Positions 1-8,853 of a stretch of DNA of 64,000 nucleotides are shown here, one piece after another. Position 1 is the first letter of the stretch. Every line of letters begins with the position of its first letter. This stretch comes from Alcanivorax sp. 24. GTDB lineage: Bacteria; Pseudomonadota; Gammaproteobacteria; Pseudomonadales; Alcanivoracaceae. Position numbers and translations under genes: made by a program. The notes under the pieces are model-generated. The model ran no database searches. It was not told the DNA's origin and saw only the letters and a program-made list of their open reading frames with translations. The DNA lies in the NCBI RefSeq assembly GCF_004360225.1, contig NZ_SNUA01000008.1, positions 124,001 through 188,000 of the forward strand, read 5' to 3'.

Positions 1-59
1 CCGCGCGGAGCTGGATTCCATACGGCACTGACATTCTGCATATAAAGAGGAGCACCACC

Positions 60-653
<594 letters not shown>

Positions 654-692
654 GGACGTTGCAATTGAGAGAGGCACAACGCGGGAGGAGTA

Positions 693-1376
693 ATGAGCAC
701 TGAGGTGCTGCGCTGCCAGGACCTGATTTTCGGCTGGCGCGAGACACCGGTGCTGGTGCTGGAATCGCTTTGCGTGGCCGCCGGGGAGAGGGTGTTTCTG
801 AGTGGTCCCAGCGGTTCCGGCAAGTCCTCGTTACTGGCCCTGATCGCCGGTCTGGTGCTGCCGCGACAGGGCAGCGTCGCGGTGGCCGGGCAGGACCTGG
901 CGGGCCTTTCCGCCGCCGGCCGTGATCGCTGGCGGGCCCGTCACCTGGGCATCATTTTCCAGCAGTTCAACCTGGTGCCGTACCTGAGCGGCCTGGACAA
1001 CGTGCTGCTGGCCGCGTCGCTCTCCGGTATTGGCCGTGCGCCCGGCAAGGAGCAGGCGCTGGCGCTGGCGCAGCGCCTGGAACTGTCGGAAACACTGCTG
1101 GCCCGGAAAGCCACGGAGCTATCGGTCGGGCAGCAGCAGCGGGTGGCCGCGGTGCGGGCGATGATCGCCGAACCGGCGCTGCTGATCGCCGACGAGCCCA
1201 CCTCGGCACTGGACGATCGCCGCCGGGACCACTTCATGACGCTGTTGCTGCGTGAGAGCGAACGCCAGAACAGCGCGGTATTGTTCGTCAGCCACGATCA
1301 ACGGCTGGCGGCGCATTTCGACCGCCATCTTGATTTGCCCGCCCTCAACGGAGCGACGCCATGCTCTGGCGATTGA
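693..1376 (+). CDS. ABC transporter ATP-binding protein (LolD/MacB-type)
   Basis: A 227-residue ATPase with all nucleotide-binding motifs: Walker A GPSGSGKSS (38-46), Q-loop around FQQFNL (89-94), signature LSVGQQQR (143-150), Walker B LLIADEP (163-169) and the switch histidine in SHDQRL. Length and sequence fit the LolD/MacB/FtsE-type ATPases that power FtsX-like permeases. It starts 39 bp after the ZrgA-like gene and its end overlaps the permease start by 16 bp, so it is co-translated with it. Role as motor of the putative zinc-related transporter is inferred from context. Confidence 0.88.
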   Translation: MSTEVLRCQDLIFGWRETPVLVLESLCVAAGERVFLSGPSGSGKSSLLALIAGLVLPRQGSVAVAGQDLAGLSAAGRDRWRARHLGIIFQQFNLVPYLSGLDNVLLAASLSGIGRAPGKEQALALAQRLELSETLLARKATELSVGQQQRVAAVRAMIAEPALLIADEPTSALDDRRRDHFMTLLLRESERQNSAVLFVSHDQRLAAHFDRHLDLPALNGATPCSGD

Positions 1377-2617
1377 CCCTGCGCAGCCTCTGGCATCGCC
1401 GCGCCACCCTGGTGCTGGTGGTGCTGGCGATTGCTTTGAGCACCGCCTTGCTGGCGGGCGTGGAGCGGGTCCGCCAGGAAACCCGCGACCGTTTCACCAG
1501 TACGGTTTCCGGAGTGGACCTGATCGTCGGCAAACCCAGCGGTGCTCTGAATCTGCTGCTCTATAGTGTGTTCCGCCTGGGTGAGCCGGTGGCGAACCTG
1601 GACTGGGGAAGCGTCGAGGCGATCACCAAGCGGCCGGAAGTGGCGTGGGTGGTGCCGATCTCCCTCGGCGACAATCTGCGTGGTTTTCCGGTGGTGGGGA
1701 CCACCACCGATTATTTCCGTTATTACCGTTATGGTCGCGATGAACCACTGCGTTTCAGTGACGGAGAACCGTTCGATGATGTGTTCGACGCGGTGCTGGG
1801 CGCCGGGGTGGCGGCGCGGCTGGGACTGAAAGTAGGCGACGAGGTGGTGCTGGGGCATGGCACCGGCACGGTGTCGGTGCGGCGCCATGACACCATGCCG
1901 TTCAAGGTCCGTGGCGTGCTCGCCGCCACCGGCACGCCGGTGGACCAGTCGGTGCATATCTCACTGGCGGCAATGACCGCGATCCACCTGGATTGGGTGG
2001 CGGGTACACCGCTGCCGGGCCGCCACACCAGTCCGGATCAAGCGCGTGCCCGTGATCTGCAGCCGGATTCGGTGACCTCGCTGCTGGTGGGACTGAATTC
2101 CCGGGTCGCGGTGTTCCAGATGCAGCGCTGGATCAACACCCGGGCGCCGGAACCCTTGCAGGCGGTGATCCCCGGCGTCGCCCTGGGCCAGATGTGGCGC
2201 ATGCTGGGAATGGTGGAACAGGCGTTAAGGGTGATCTCGGTGGCGGTGCTCGGTGTCGCCCTGTTGGTGATGCTCAGCGCCTTGCTCACCGCGCTCAACG
2301 AACGGCGCCGGGAGATGGCGATTCTCCGTGCCCTGGGGGCGCGGCCCTGGCAGATCGGACTGTTGATGGTGGGGGAGAGCGCTTTGCTGTCCCTGGTGGG
2401 CGTGGTGGTGGGGGTGCTGCTGTTGCAGGGGGTGGCCGCTTTGGTGATGCCGGTACTGAGCGAGCGACTGGGCATGGCGCTGAGTCTGTGGCGGCCAGCA
2501 CCACTGGAAGCGCTGTGGTTGCTGGTGGTGCTGGTCAGCGGCATGCTGGTCGGCTTGATTCCGGCCTGGCGGGCCTATCGTCACACCCTCAGTGACGGGC
2601 TCACGCCACGCTATTAG
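1361..2617 (+). CDS. ABC transporter permease, FtsX family
   Basis: A 418-residue FtsX/MacB-type permease. It has an N-terminal membrane segment (about residues 17-37), a large periplasmic MacB-like domain (about 40-270) and three C-terminal membrane segments within about 285-405, with the ERRREMAILRALGARP motif between the first two of them that couples to the ATPase. It overlaps the ATPase gene by 16 bp. The FtsX fold does not by itself imply solute passage; such pairs often work mechanically or move lipoproteins, so its precise task beside the zinc-binding ZrgA-like protein is open. Confidence 0.87.
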   Translation: MLWRLTLRSLWHRRATLVLVVLAIALSTALLAGVERVRQETRDRFTSTVSGVDLIVGKPSGALNLLLYSVFRLGEPVANLDWGSVEAITKRPEVAWVVPISLGDNLRGFPVVGTTTDYFRYYRYGRDEPLRFSDGEPFDDVFDAVLGAGVAARLGLKVGDEVVLGHGTGTVSVRRHDTMPFKVRGVLAATGTPVDQSVHISLAAMTAIHLDWVAGTPLPGRHTSPDQARARDLQPDSVTSLLVGLNSRVAVFQMQRWINTRAPEPLQAVIPGVALGQMWRMLGMVEQALRVISVAVLGVALLVMLSALLTALNERRREMAILRALGARPWQIGLLMVGESALLSLVGVVVGVLLLQGVAALVMPVLSERLGMALSLWRPAPLEALWLLVVLVSGMLVGLIPAWRAYRHTLSDGLTPRY

Positions 2618-2632
2618 AGAGGTCGAGAGAGT

Positions 2633-3157
2633 ATGCGATTCGCTTTGGTGATGGTGTTGGCGATGCTGACGCTGATGGCGCGGGCAACGCCGGTGACACT
2701 GGAATGGGACCATCTGATTCCGGAGGACTGGAATCCGGAAAAGGAGGTCAACGAACTGGCGGAGCGTATCAACCGCACCGAGGATGAGGACCCCGAGGCG
2801 ATGTCGATCATGGATGACATCCAGGCGCTGTGGAACAGCGCGCCCTTACAGGAAAGTCTGGACGACAAGGACATCCGGCTGGTCGGGTTCGGCGTGCCGT
2901 TGGAGGGCGATGCCGACCATGTGCGCGAATTTTTGCTGGTGCCGTATTTCGGTGCCTGCATTCATGCGCCACCGCCGCCGCGCAATCAGATCATCCTGGT
3001 CCGCGCCAGCGGCAAGGGCGTGCCGCTGGATGCGATCATGGGGGCGCTGCAAGTCACCGGCACCCTGAAAGTGACCCCGGAAGAGACCGAATACGGCCAG
3101 GCCGGCTACAGCATGAAAGCCAGCGACGTGAAGATTATCTCCGAGCCGCTGTATTAG
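2633..3157 (+). CDS. DUF3299 periplasmic protein
   Basis: A 174-residue protein with a signal peptide (residues 1-18, ending ARA) and the DUF3299 pattern: a WDHLIPEDW opening, a VGFGVPLEG strand, then FLLVPYFGACIHAPPPPRNQII, where the single Cys and His are candidate metal ligands. It is the last gene of the zinc-related operon, 15 bp after the permease. DUF3299 proteins regularly accompany ZrgA-type and other metal ABC systems; the molecular function is not established. Confidence 0.82.
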   Translation: MRFALVMVLAMLTLMARATPVTLEWDHLIPEDWNPEKEVNELAERINRTEDEDPEAMSIMDDIQALWNSAPLQESLDDKDIRLVGFGVPLEGDADHVREFLLVPYFGACIHAPPPPRNQIILVRASGKGVPLDAIMGALQVTGTLKVTPEETEYGQAGYSMKASDVKIISEPLY

Positions 3158-3177
3158 GCGCTGAGGCGCGCACGTTA

Positions 3178-3246
3178 TTCGCTGCCAAGGCAGCTTCCCA
3201 CAGCGGCTTCGTAGTCCTTTCTGTGGGAAGCTGCCTTGGCGGCGAA
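3178..3246. repeat. REP/REPIN-type inverted pair
   Basis: Two 26-base arms (3178-3203 and 3221-3246) are reverse complements with one mismatch. Each arm contains GTGGGAAGC next to an inner hairpin (GCTGCC/GGCAGC). It lies between convergent-free genes and resembles pseudomonad REPIN palindromes. Confidence 0.85.
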
Positions 3247-3369
3247 AACGGCGCATGAAACGCGGCTTCTCGGCAAAACAATGTCTGACGGACGTATAGG
3301 AGCAGCGCTATTCATCTAAAGAAAGGCCCGCGATATGCTGTCGTCTGATCTGGAATGATGGAGTCAGCC

Positions 3370-5541
3370 ATGCCGCAACACATGGACAACGCCGAACAGG
3401 CGGTGGACCGGGTTCTTGAACTCACCGGCGGCGAGGTGCGCCTGGGGATGCCGCTGGGCCTCGGCAAACCCAACCGTTTCGTCAATGCGTTGTACCAAAG
3501 GGTGAAGGCCGACCCCAACCTGTCCCTGGAAATTTATACCGCCCTGTCCCTGGGGCGGCCCGGTGCCGGCAGCGACCTGGAGCGCCGCTTTCTCGAGCCG
3601 TTCGCCGACCGCGTGTTCGCTGATTATGAGGAGCTGGACTATCTGCACGCGGTGCGCAAGGACGCCTTGCCGGAGAACATCCGCGTGTTCGAGTTCTTCT
3701 TCCAGCCGGGCAGCCTGTTGAACAGTACGGACGCCCAGCGGCATTACATCAGCGTCAACTACACCCACGCCGCCCGCGACATCAATGCCCGGGGCGTCAA
3801 TGTGGTGGCGCAACTGCTGGCCACGCGGGAACGTGATGGCCGGCGCCAGTACAGCTTTTCCTGCAACCCGGAAGTGACCCTGGAGCTGCTGCCCATGCTC
3901 AAGGCGCGCCGCGATGCCGGTGAAACCATCGTCGCGGTGGGGCAGGTGCATCACGATTTGCCGTTCATGGAGAACGATGCGTCCCTGGAGCGCTGGTTGC
4001 CGGAAATGGACATTCTTCTGGATGACGAACAGGCGCGGACCCGTTTGTTTTCCACCCCGAACATGCCGGTCAGCCACCAGGACCATTTCATTGGTTTGCA
4101 CGCCAGCCCCCTGGTTCGTGATGGCGGTACTTTGCAGATTGGTATCGGCGCTCTCGGCGATGCCCTGGTGCATCACACCCTGCGCCGGCAACACCACAAC
4201 GATGAATACCGTGCCCTGCTGGGGCAATTGCCGATGTCCGACAGCCAGCGACAACTGATCGAACGTGAGGGCGGGGTGGGGCCGTTTCAGCAGGGACTTT
4301 ACGGCTGCAGCGAAATGATGACCCACGGGCTGCTGACCCTGATCGATGACGGCATTATCCGCCGTGCCGTCTACGACTGGCCGGCGCTGCAACGGCGGGC
4401 GCTGGCGGACGCGGCGCTGACGCCGACCCTGGCGTTGCTGGATGATCTGCGCGCCGGTGGTGACCTGCCGGCGCGGCTCGGCGCCGACGATCTGAGCCGG
4501 CTGCGCCGCTACGGTATTGTTCAGGAGGAACTGGCGCTGCGGGACGGCGGCGATAACCTGTCGCTGCCCAACGGCGTGGTGGTACCCAATGATCTGGAGC
4601 AACGTGCCACCCGCGAGGCGCTCAAGTCGGTGCTGGGCCGCCGGCTGCTGGGCGGCATCGTCATGCACGGCGGTTTCTTCCTGGGGCCGCGGGCGTTCTA
4701 CCAGCGCCTGCGTGAACTGGACGACGAGACCCGCGCGGCCATCAACATGACGCGGGTGAATTACATCAATGATCTGTTCGGTGAGGAGGCCATTTGCCGT
4801 TTGCAGCGGCGCGATGCCCGTTTCATCAACAGCGCTTTTTCCATCACCCTGCTGGGCGCGGCGGTGGCGGATCAGTTGGACGATGGCCGCGTCCTTAGCG
4901 GTGTTGGCGGCCAATATAACTTCGTCGCCCAGGCCCATGAGCTGGCCGGCGCCCGCTCCATTCTGATGGTCCGGGCCTGGCGTGAGCGTGGTGGGGAAGC
5001 GCAATCCAATGTGGTGTTCTCCTATGCCCACAACACCATTCCCCGGCACTTGCGCGATGTCGTGGTGACCGAATACGGGGTCGCCGATTTACGCGGGCGC
5101 AGTGACGAGGAAGTGGTGATGGCGACGCTCAACATCACCGACAGCCGTTTCCAGGCGCAATTGTTGGAACAGGCCCAGGAAGCGGGCAAGTTGCGGCGGG
5201 ATTATCAGATCCCGGAAGCGCACCGACACAATACCCCGGAAGCGCTGGAGCGTCTGGCGGCCCGGGCCGGTGCCGGGGCTCTGCCGCCGTTCCCGCTGGG
5301 CAGTGATTTCACCAGTACCGAGCAGCGCGTTCTGGAAGCCCTGACCTGGCTCAAGGCCAAGGTCAGCCAGAAGGAATACCTCAAGCTGGGCCGCAAGGCG
5401 CTGTTCCAGGACCATCACGCGGAACGCCACGGCGAGGCACTGGAGCGGATGGGGCTGGCTGACCCGGACGGCTTGCGCGAGCGGCTGTATCAGCGCCTGC
5501 TGCTGACGGCGTTGGAGGCGACCAGGTCTCGCTGGAATTGA
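3370..5541 (+). CDS. Acetyl-CoA hydrolase/transferase family protein
   Basis: A long (723-residue) member of the acetyl-CoA hydrolase/transferase (CoA transferase family I) group. The glycine-rich N-terminal half gives way to a C-terminal hydrolase/transferase domain with the segments GGIVMHGGFFLGPRAFY, INMTRVNYINDLFG, SGVGGQYNFVAQAHEL and VVTEYGVADLRGRSDEEV; the GVGGQ-type loop is characteristic of CoA binding. I chose the ATG at 3370 because GGAG lies six bases before it; ATGs at 3355 and 3358 are alternatives adding five or four residues. It probably interconverts acyl-CoA and free acid. The C-terminal ~70 residues beyond the domain are charged and helical. The stop codon runs straight into a repeat element. 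Confidence 0.85.
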   Translation: MPQHMDNAEQAVDRVLELTGGEVRLGMPLGLGKPNRFVNALYQRVKADPNLSLEIYTALSLGRPGAGSDLERRFLEPFADRVFADYEELDYLHAVRKDALPENIRVFEFFFQPGSLLNSTDAQRHYISVNYTHAARDINARGVNVVAQLLATRERDGRRQYSFSCNPEVTLELLPMLKARRDAGETIVAVGQVHHDLPFMENDASLERWLPEMDILLDDEQARTRLFSTPNMPVSHQDHFIGLHASPLVRDGGTLQIGIGALGDALVHHTLRRQHHNDEYRALLGQLPMSDSQRQLIEREGGVGPFQQGLYGCSEMMTHGLLTLIDDGIIRRAVYDWPALQRRALADAALTPTLALLDDLRAGGDLPARLGADDLSRLRRYGIVQEELALRDGGDNLSLPNGVVVPNDLEQRATREALKSVLGRRLLGGIVMHGGFFLGPRAFYQRLRELDDETRAAINMTRVNYINDLFGEEAICRLQRRDARFINSAFSITLLGAAVADQLDDGRVLSGVGGQYNFVAQAHELAGARSILMVRAWRERGGEAQSNVVFSYAHNTIPRHLRDVVVTEYGVADLRGRSDEEVVMATLNITDSRFQAQLLEQAQEAGKLRRDYQIPEAHRHNTPEALERLAARAGAGALPPFPLGSDFTSTEQRVLEALTWLKAKVSQKEYLKLGRKALFQDHHAERHGEALERMGLADPDGLRERLYQRLLLTALEATRSRWN

Positions 5542-5673
5542 CGGTTGATAGTGGACCGTTGAGAGCGAAAAGAACCGCTGTGGGAAGCTTGCTTGCAAGC
5601 GAATATTGCCAAGCGCCTGAGTGAGCCCCTTCGCTTGCAAGCATGCTTCCCACGGTGGCTAAAGATCAGGCTG
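5539..5673. repeat. Heptamer-like half element plus REP pair
   Basis: A sequence reading GTTGATAGTGGACCGTTGA begins at the stop codon of the preceding gene and is closely related to the left arm of the 33-bp inverted repeat at 60.1 kb. It is followed by two REP arms (5576-5603 and 5630-5655, inner stem GCTTGC/GCAAGC). After them GGCTAAAGATCAGGCTG matches, inverted, a sequence beside the 60.1 kb element. Only one outer arm is present here, so this looks like a one-sided or decayed copy. Confidence 0.7.
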
Positions 5674-5697
5674 TTCCAGGATCTTTTCCTTTCTGCT

Positions 5698-6240
5698 TCA
5701 GCGGTTGTCGTCGTCGTTGCCGTCTTCGCTGTCCTTCTCCTTGCCCGGCCGGCCACGTCCGGACAGCACCCGCCAGAACGGGATGCGGCGGGTCACCGCC
5801 ACCATTTCATCCACGGTATCACCGATGCCGGAGAGCCGGTCCACGGTATCGCGCAGTCCCACCAACTGGTCGACGTGCTCGGAGATCTTGAACACCACCA
5901 TGTAGAACTCGAGCAGGGCGCGCAGGGCCGACGCCATGAACAGGAACCCCAGCGGCGCGCCGATGAACAAAAAGAACAGGCCGCGCCAGGTGGAGGTCAT
6001 GAACGCTTCCACCGTGAGATACAGCAGCCCCAGGGCGATGGCGGCAAGCGCCACGCCGTAGACGCCGGGAATCACCTGGATGATCATGTAGCGGTCGAAG
6101 CGAAAACTCACCAGCTCTTTCCAGTACTGCACCATCCAGAACAGAGCGCGGCGCAGCTTTTCATTGAAGGGGTCATGGGCCGGCGGGGATTGAGGCTCGC
6201 CGGTTTCGGGCGTGGTGTCGTCGTTGCGCGGATCTACCAT
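5698..6240 (-). CDS. DUF4282 membrane protein
   Basis: A 180-residue protein with a charged N terminus, a soluble FNEKLRRALFWMVQYW helix, the SFRFDRYM motif typical of DUF4282, then two membrane helices (about residues 58-80 and 87-112) and a C-terminal amphipathic helix ending in an acidic, Asp-rich tail. Its start codon overlaps the stop of the DUF2804 gene, so it is the last member of the PadR-led operon. Function unknown. Confidence 0.75.
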   Translation of the reverse strand: MVDPRNDDTTPETGEPQSPPAHDPFNEKLRRALFWMVQYWKELVSFRFDRYMIIQVIPGVYGVALAAIALGLLYLTVEAFMTSTWRGLFFLFIGAPLGFLFMASALRALLEFYMVVFKISEHVDQLVGLRDTVDRLSGIGDTVDEMVAVTRRIPFWRVLSGRGRPGKEKDSEDGNDDDNR

Positions 6241-7271
6241 TTGGCGTATTGCTCCTCGACAAAGCCGGGCTGGCCGGAAAGGGGCAGGGTGGTGCCATCG
6301 GGCAGCGTGAGCTCGCCATGGAACACCCCGAAAAGTTGATGGAAGTTGCTGGCGAACAGCGCCAGATCAAGGCGCTCGCGGTGTTCGCCGCGCGGCTCGA
6401 AACTCAGCCGGAGACGGCCGCAGCGGCTGTGCATTTCCCACCGGGCCATGAGATTGTCCCGCTGATAATCAAAGCTGACCCCGTCGAGTTTGATCAAACG
6501 GCCATCCAACCACAGGCAGTTTTCGTTGACGCTGGTTTCGTTGACGCCACAGGACACGTTCAGCCCCACCCGGTGACCGTCGATACAGGCGGAGAAACAG
6601 GCCCAGTTCCAGAACGTTTCGCGGCGCATGTAACCGGCGGAGAAATCATGATGGCCACCGACATTGCCCAGATCCGCCAGTGACCATTCACGGCCGCGCC
6701 AGCGCAACCGGCCGCGCAGCCCGACGCCGGCCACTTTGTTGGCGTAGACCCAGCCATTGATGCCGGTGCGGGTGCACAGGGACATGGGCTGGTAGCCGTC
6801 CGGCTCTTCCAGGGTGACATCCAGGTCGAGCCCGGCACCGCGCACGGTCAGGGACTTCTCCCGGTGGCCGCCGCTGGCGCGATAGCCCAGCGTGATGTCG
6901 GTGCCGCCGCGACGGAAGCGGCTTTCGCCGTTCACCGGGGAGTCCGACATGCATAAACCGCGCCCCAGCGGTGCCCGCCAGGTGTGCTCTTCCAGGGTGC
7001 CGGTGGCGGGTTCGTAAATGTAGAGAAAGGCCACGCCCAGATAAGCGGTGTCCGCCAGGGCGCAGCCGATCAGCAAATCGTCGCTGATCACGCCGAGATA
7101 CTGGAATTGCTTGTAATGGAAATGACGGGCCCGGCGCGAGGCGGGGGCGCCCATCGGCGTGCGGTAGTCGTAGGCGCGGCCGTTGACGGTGGCGACGGAA
7201 TCGGGAAACAGGCCGAGCCGGACCTGTCCACACGGGGCCACCAGTGGTTCGGGTAAGGGATCGAAATGCAT
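6234..7271 (-). CDS. DUF2804 domain protein
   Basis: A 345-residue protein recognised as DUF2804 by its repeated beta-rich pattern and the segments YRTPMGAPASRRARHFHYKQFQYLGVISDD, SLADLGNVGGHHDFSAGYMRRETFWNWACF and DGRLIKLDGVSFDYQ. The fold resembles hydrolase-like or lipocalin-type beta sheets, but no reaction is assigned. I chose the ATG at 7271, which overlaps the DUF1853 stop codon as TAATG; an ATG at 7283 would add four residues. The 3' end overlaps the DUF4282 start. Translational coupling on both sides suggests one functional unit. Confidence 0.78.
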   Translation of the reverse strand: MHFDPLPEPLVAPCGQVRLGLFPDSVATVNGRAYDYRTPMGAPASRRARHFHYKQFQYLGVISDDLLIGCALADTAYLGVAFLYIYEPATGTLEEHTWRAPLGRGLCMSDSPVNGESRFRRGGTDITLGYRASGGHREKSLTVRGAGLDLDVTLEEPDGYQPMSLCTRTGINGWVYANKVAGVGLRGRLRWRGREWSLADLGNVGGHHDFSAGYMRRETFWNWACFSACIDGHRVGLNVSCGVNETSVNENCLWLDGRLIKLDGVSFDYQRDNLMARWEMHSRCGRLRLSFEPRGEHRERLDLALFASNFHQLFGVFHGELTLPDGTTLPLSGQPGFVEEQYAKW

Positions 7272-8044
7272 TAAAAGGGCCAAGTGTCCGGCACCAGAAA
7301 ACCCGGTGCGTTGTTATCGGTGAGGATCATCACCACGGATTGTTTGCGCTGAACATAGTCGCGCAATTCGGTGGGGGCAACCGGTGCGGTGAAATTGTCC
7401 GACAACAACTCGGGAATGGCCCAAAAGGCCCGGGGCACCGGCCGGGCCGGGGTGGACCACTGCGCGGCCCGGCACCAGAAGCCGCGTTGATGTCCCCGAG
7501 CCGCTTGCGCTGGTGGCGGGCAGGGCGGCATCGGGTAGAACAAGCGCCCCCGAGTCAGCGCCTGCCGATGGTCGATCGGAGCCATGGGCGGTTCCGCCGC
7601 GCTCACATCCAGGCTGCGGGGCAGCTGGCGCTGAAACAGGTGTTCGGCTTTGCTTTGCAGAGTGTCGCGCGGATTGGGGCCGGGCCATCGGCCGTCGTGG
7701 CCGAGAAAGAACTTGAGCGCCAGTTCCCAGTGCAGGCGCCGGCCGCTGCCGTGGTCAAACAGCACCATATCCAACTCCCCCAGCGTGCGTCCCTGTCGGC
7801 GTAGCGGAACATTGCGTGCCAGCAGTTCAAGGCGCTGGCCATGGGCAAGCAGAGCGGCCACCAGGGCTTCGAACCAGTGGCCGAGACGACCTTGCAGGGG
7901 AGGGGCGCCCGCTGCGGCGGCGCGATGGGGCCAATCAGGATCCTCGGCCAGGCATTGGGCCAGCAGAACACCGGCATCCTGGTCGGCGCCCGCTGGTGTG
8001 GCGAACAGAGGCGGGGCTTCGATCAGCCATTGAAACAGGCGGAT
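7271..8044 (-). CDS. DUF1853 family protein, start codon uncertain
   Basis: The C-terminal 196 residues (from the in-frame ATG at 7861) read as DUF1853, including LDMVLFDHGSGRRLHWELALKFFLGHDG, which resembles a PD-(D/E)XK-like nuclease core, and a final VMILTDNNAPGFLVPDTWPF. The frame stays open upstream to 8089 and encodes the family's N-terminal helix (FQWLIEAPPLFATP, GRLGHWFEALV), yet contains no ATG, GTG or TTG. The start given here is an ATC at 8044 with GAGGGG nine bases before it; a CTG at 8038 is an alternative. Without the upstream part the protein would lack a conserved third. It lies between PadR and DUF2804 in an overlapping operon. Confidence 0.65.
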   Translation of the reverse strand: MRLFQWLIEAPPLFATPAGADQDAGVLLAQCLAEDPDWPHRAAAAGAPPLQGRLGHWFEALVAALLAHGQRLELLARNVPLRRQGRTLGELDMVLFDHGSGRRLHWELALKFFLGHDGRWPGPNPRDTLQSKAEHLFQRQLPRSLDVSAAEPPMAPIDHRQALTRGRLFYPMPPCPPPAQAARGHQRGFWCRAAQWSTPARPVPRAFWAIPELLSDNFTAPVAPTELRDYVQRKQSVVMILTDNNAPGFLVPDTWPF

Positions 8045-8075
8045 CGCCGGTGGCCCCTCGAACGGGATGGAGGTC

Positions 8076-8618
8076 TCAGTGTTGATGGCTCAGTGTGTCC
8101 TCCAGGACTTCCCGAACTTCCTCGGCCCAGGCCAGCCAGGCCTCCTGGTCGAGAATGCCCCGGCGCAGGGTAAGATGCTGAAAGCGGCTGTTGCCCTCGC
8201 TTTGTCGCTCCAGTTTTCTGGCCTCGGCTTCGAAGTTGGCGAGTCGCTCCTTGCGTTGCTGGACCAATTGATCCAGTTCGCCAAGCAGGGTTTCCGGATC
8301 GGCCAGGGCGGCTCCGGCGACCTTCACCATGAAGGCGTCCCGGACCCGGGCCGGCGCCGCTGGGCGGCGCAACCATCGCACCAGTTCCTGTCGCCCTTCA
8401 TCGGTAATGCGGTACAGCTTTTTATCTGGCTTTCCGTCCTGGGGCACATGGCGATAATGCACCATGTTCTGCTCGTTCAATTTTCCCAGTTCCAGATAGA
8501 TCTGCTGGTGGGTGGCGTTCCACACCAGGCCGATGCTGTTGGCGAACTCCCGCGCGAGGTCGTAGCCGCTGGCTTCTTCGTCTTGTAACAGGACAAGAAT
8601 GGCATGGCGCAATGACAC
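8076..8618 (-). CDS. PadR family transcriptional regulator
   Basis: A 180-residue PadR regulator: the winged helix spans about residues 1-85 (MSLRHAILVLLQDEEASGYDLAREF; KKLYRITDEGRQELVRWL) and the C-terminal half is a coiled coil used for dimerisation (LVQQRKERLANFEAEARKLE), as in the VirR/AphA-like branch. It leads the operon with DUF1853, DUF2804 and DUF4282. A perfect palindrome 30 bp upstream of the start is the likely autoregulatory operator. Inducer unknown. Confidence 0.9.
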   Translation of the reverse strand: MSLRHAILVLLQDEEASGYDLAREFANSIGLVWNATHQQIYLELGKLNEQNMVHYRHVPQDGKPDKKLYRITDEGRQELVRWLRRPAAPARVRDAFMVKVAGAALADPETLLGELDQLVQQRKERLANFEAEARKLERQSEGNSRFQHLTLRRGILDQEAWLAWAEEVREVLEDTLSHQH

Positions 8619-8647
8619 GGCTGGCTCCTCGTTTTTTGTTTATCGGT

Positions 8648-8670
8648 CTCTCTACTGCGATAGTAGAGAG
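8648..8670. promoter_or_regulatory. Candidate PadR operator palindrome
   Basis: Perfect 9-bp inverted repeat: CTCTCTACT at 8648-8656 and AGTAGAGAG at 8662-8670 with a 5-base spacer. Position just upstream of the padR-type gene suggests autoregulation; the link is inferred. Confidence 0.6.
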
Positions 8671-8853
8671 CGAAATTGTGCCTGCGCAATCCGTTGTATA
8701 AGCAGTTTTGTAAAAACTTAGTGAGGTTATATCCCTGCCTGATACCTAGGTAATACTTTGTTATGAAAGCGTTTTATTGATGAGTACAACGGATACATTC
8801 AGTGACGACATGTGCACAATAAGGGGGGATAAACAAGGAAACCGAGCACGAAA

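Noticed and set aside
3364-5049. A 561-residue minus-strand frame opposite the acetyl-CoA hydrolase gene.
   Set aside because: Shadow of a well-supported gene; low-complexity Gln/His/Arg composition typical of antisense frames.
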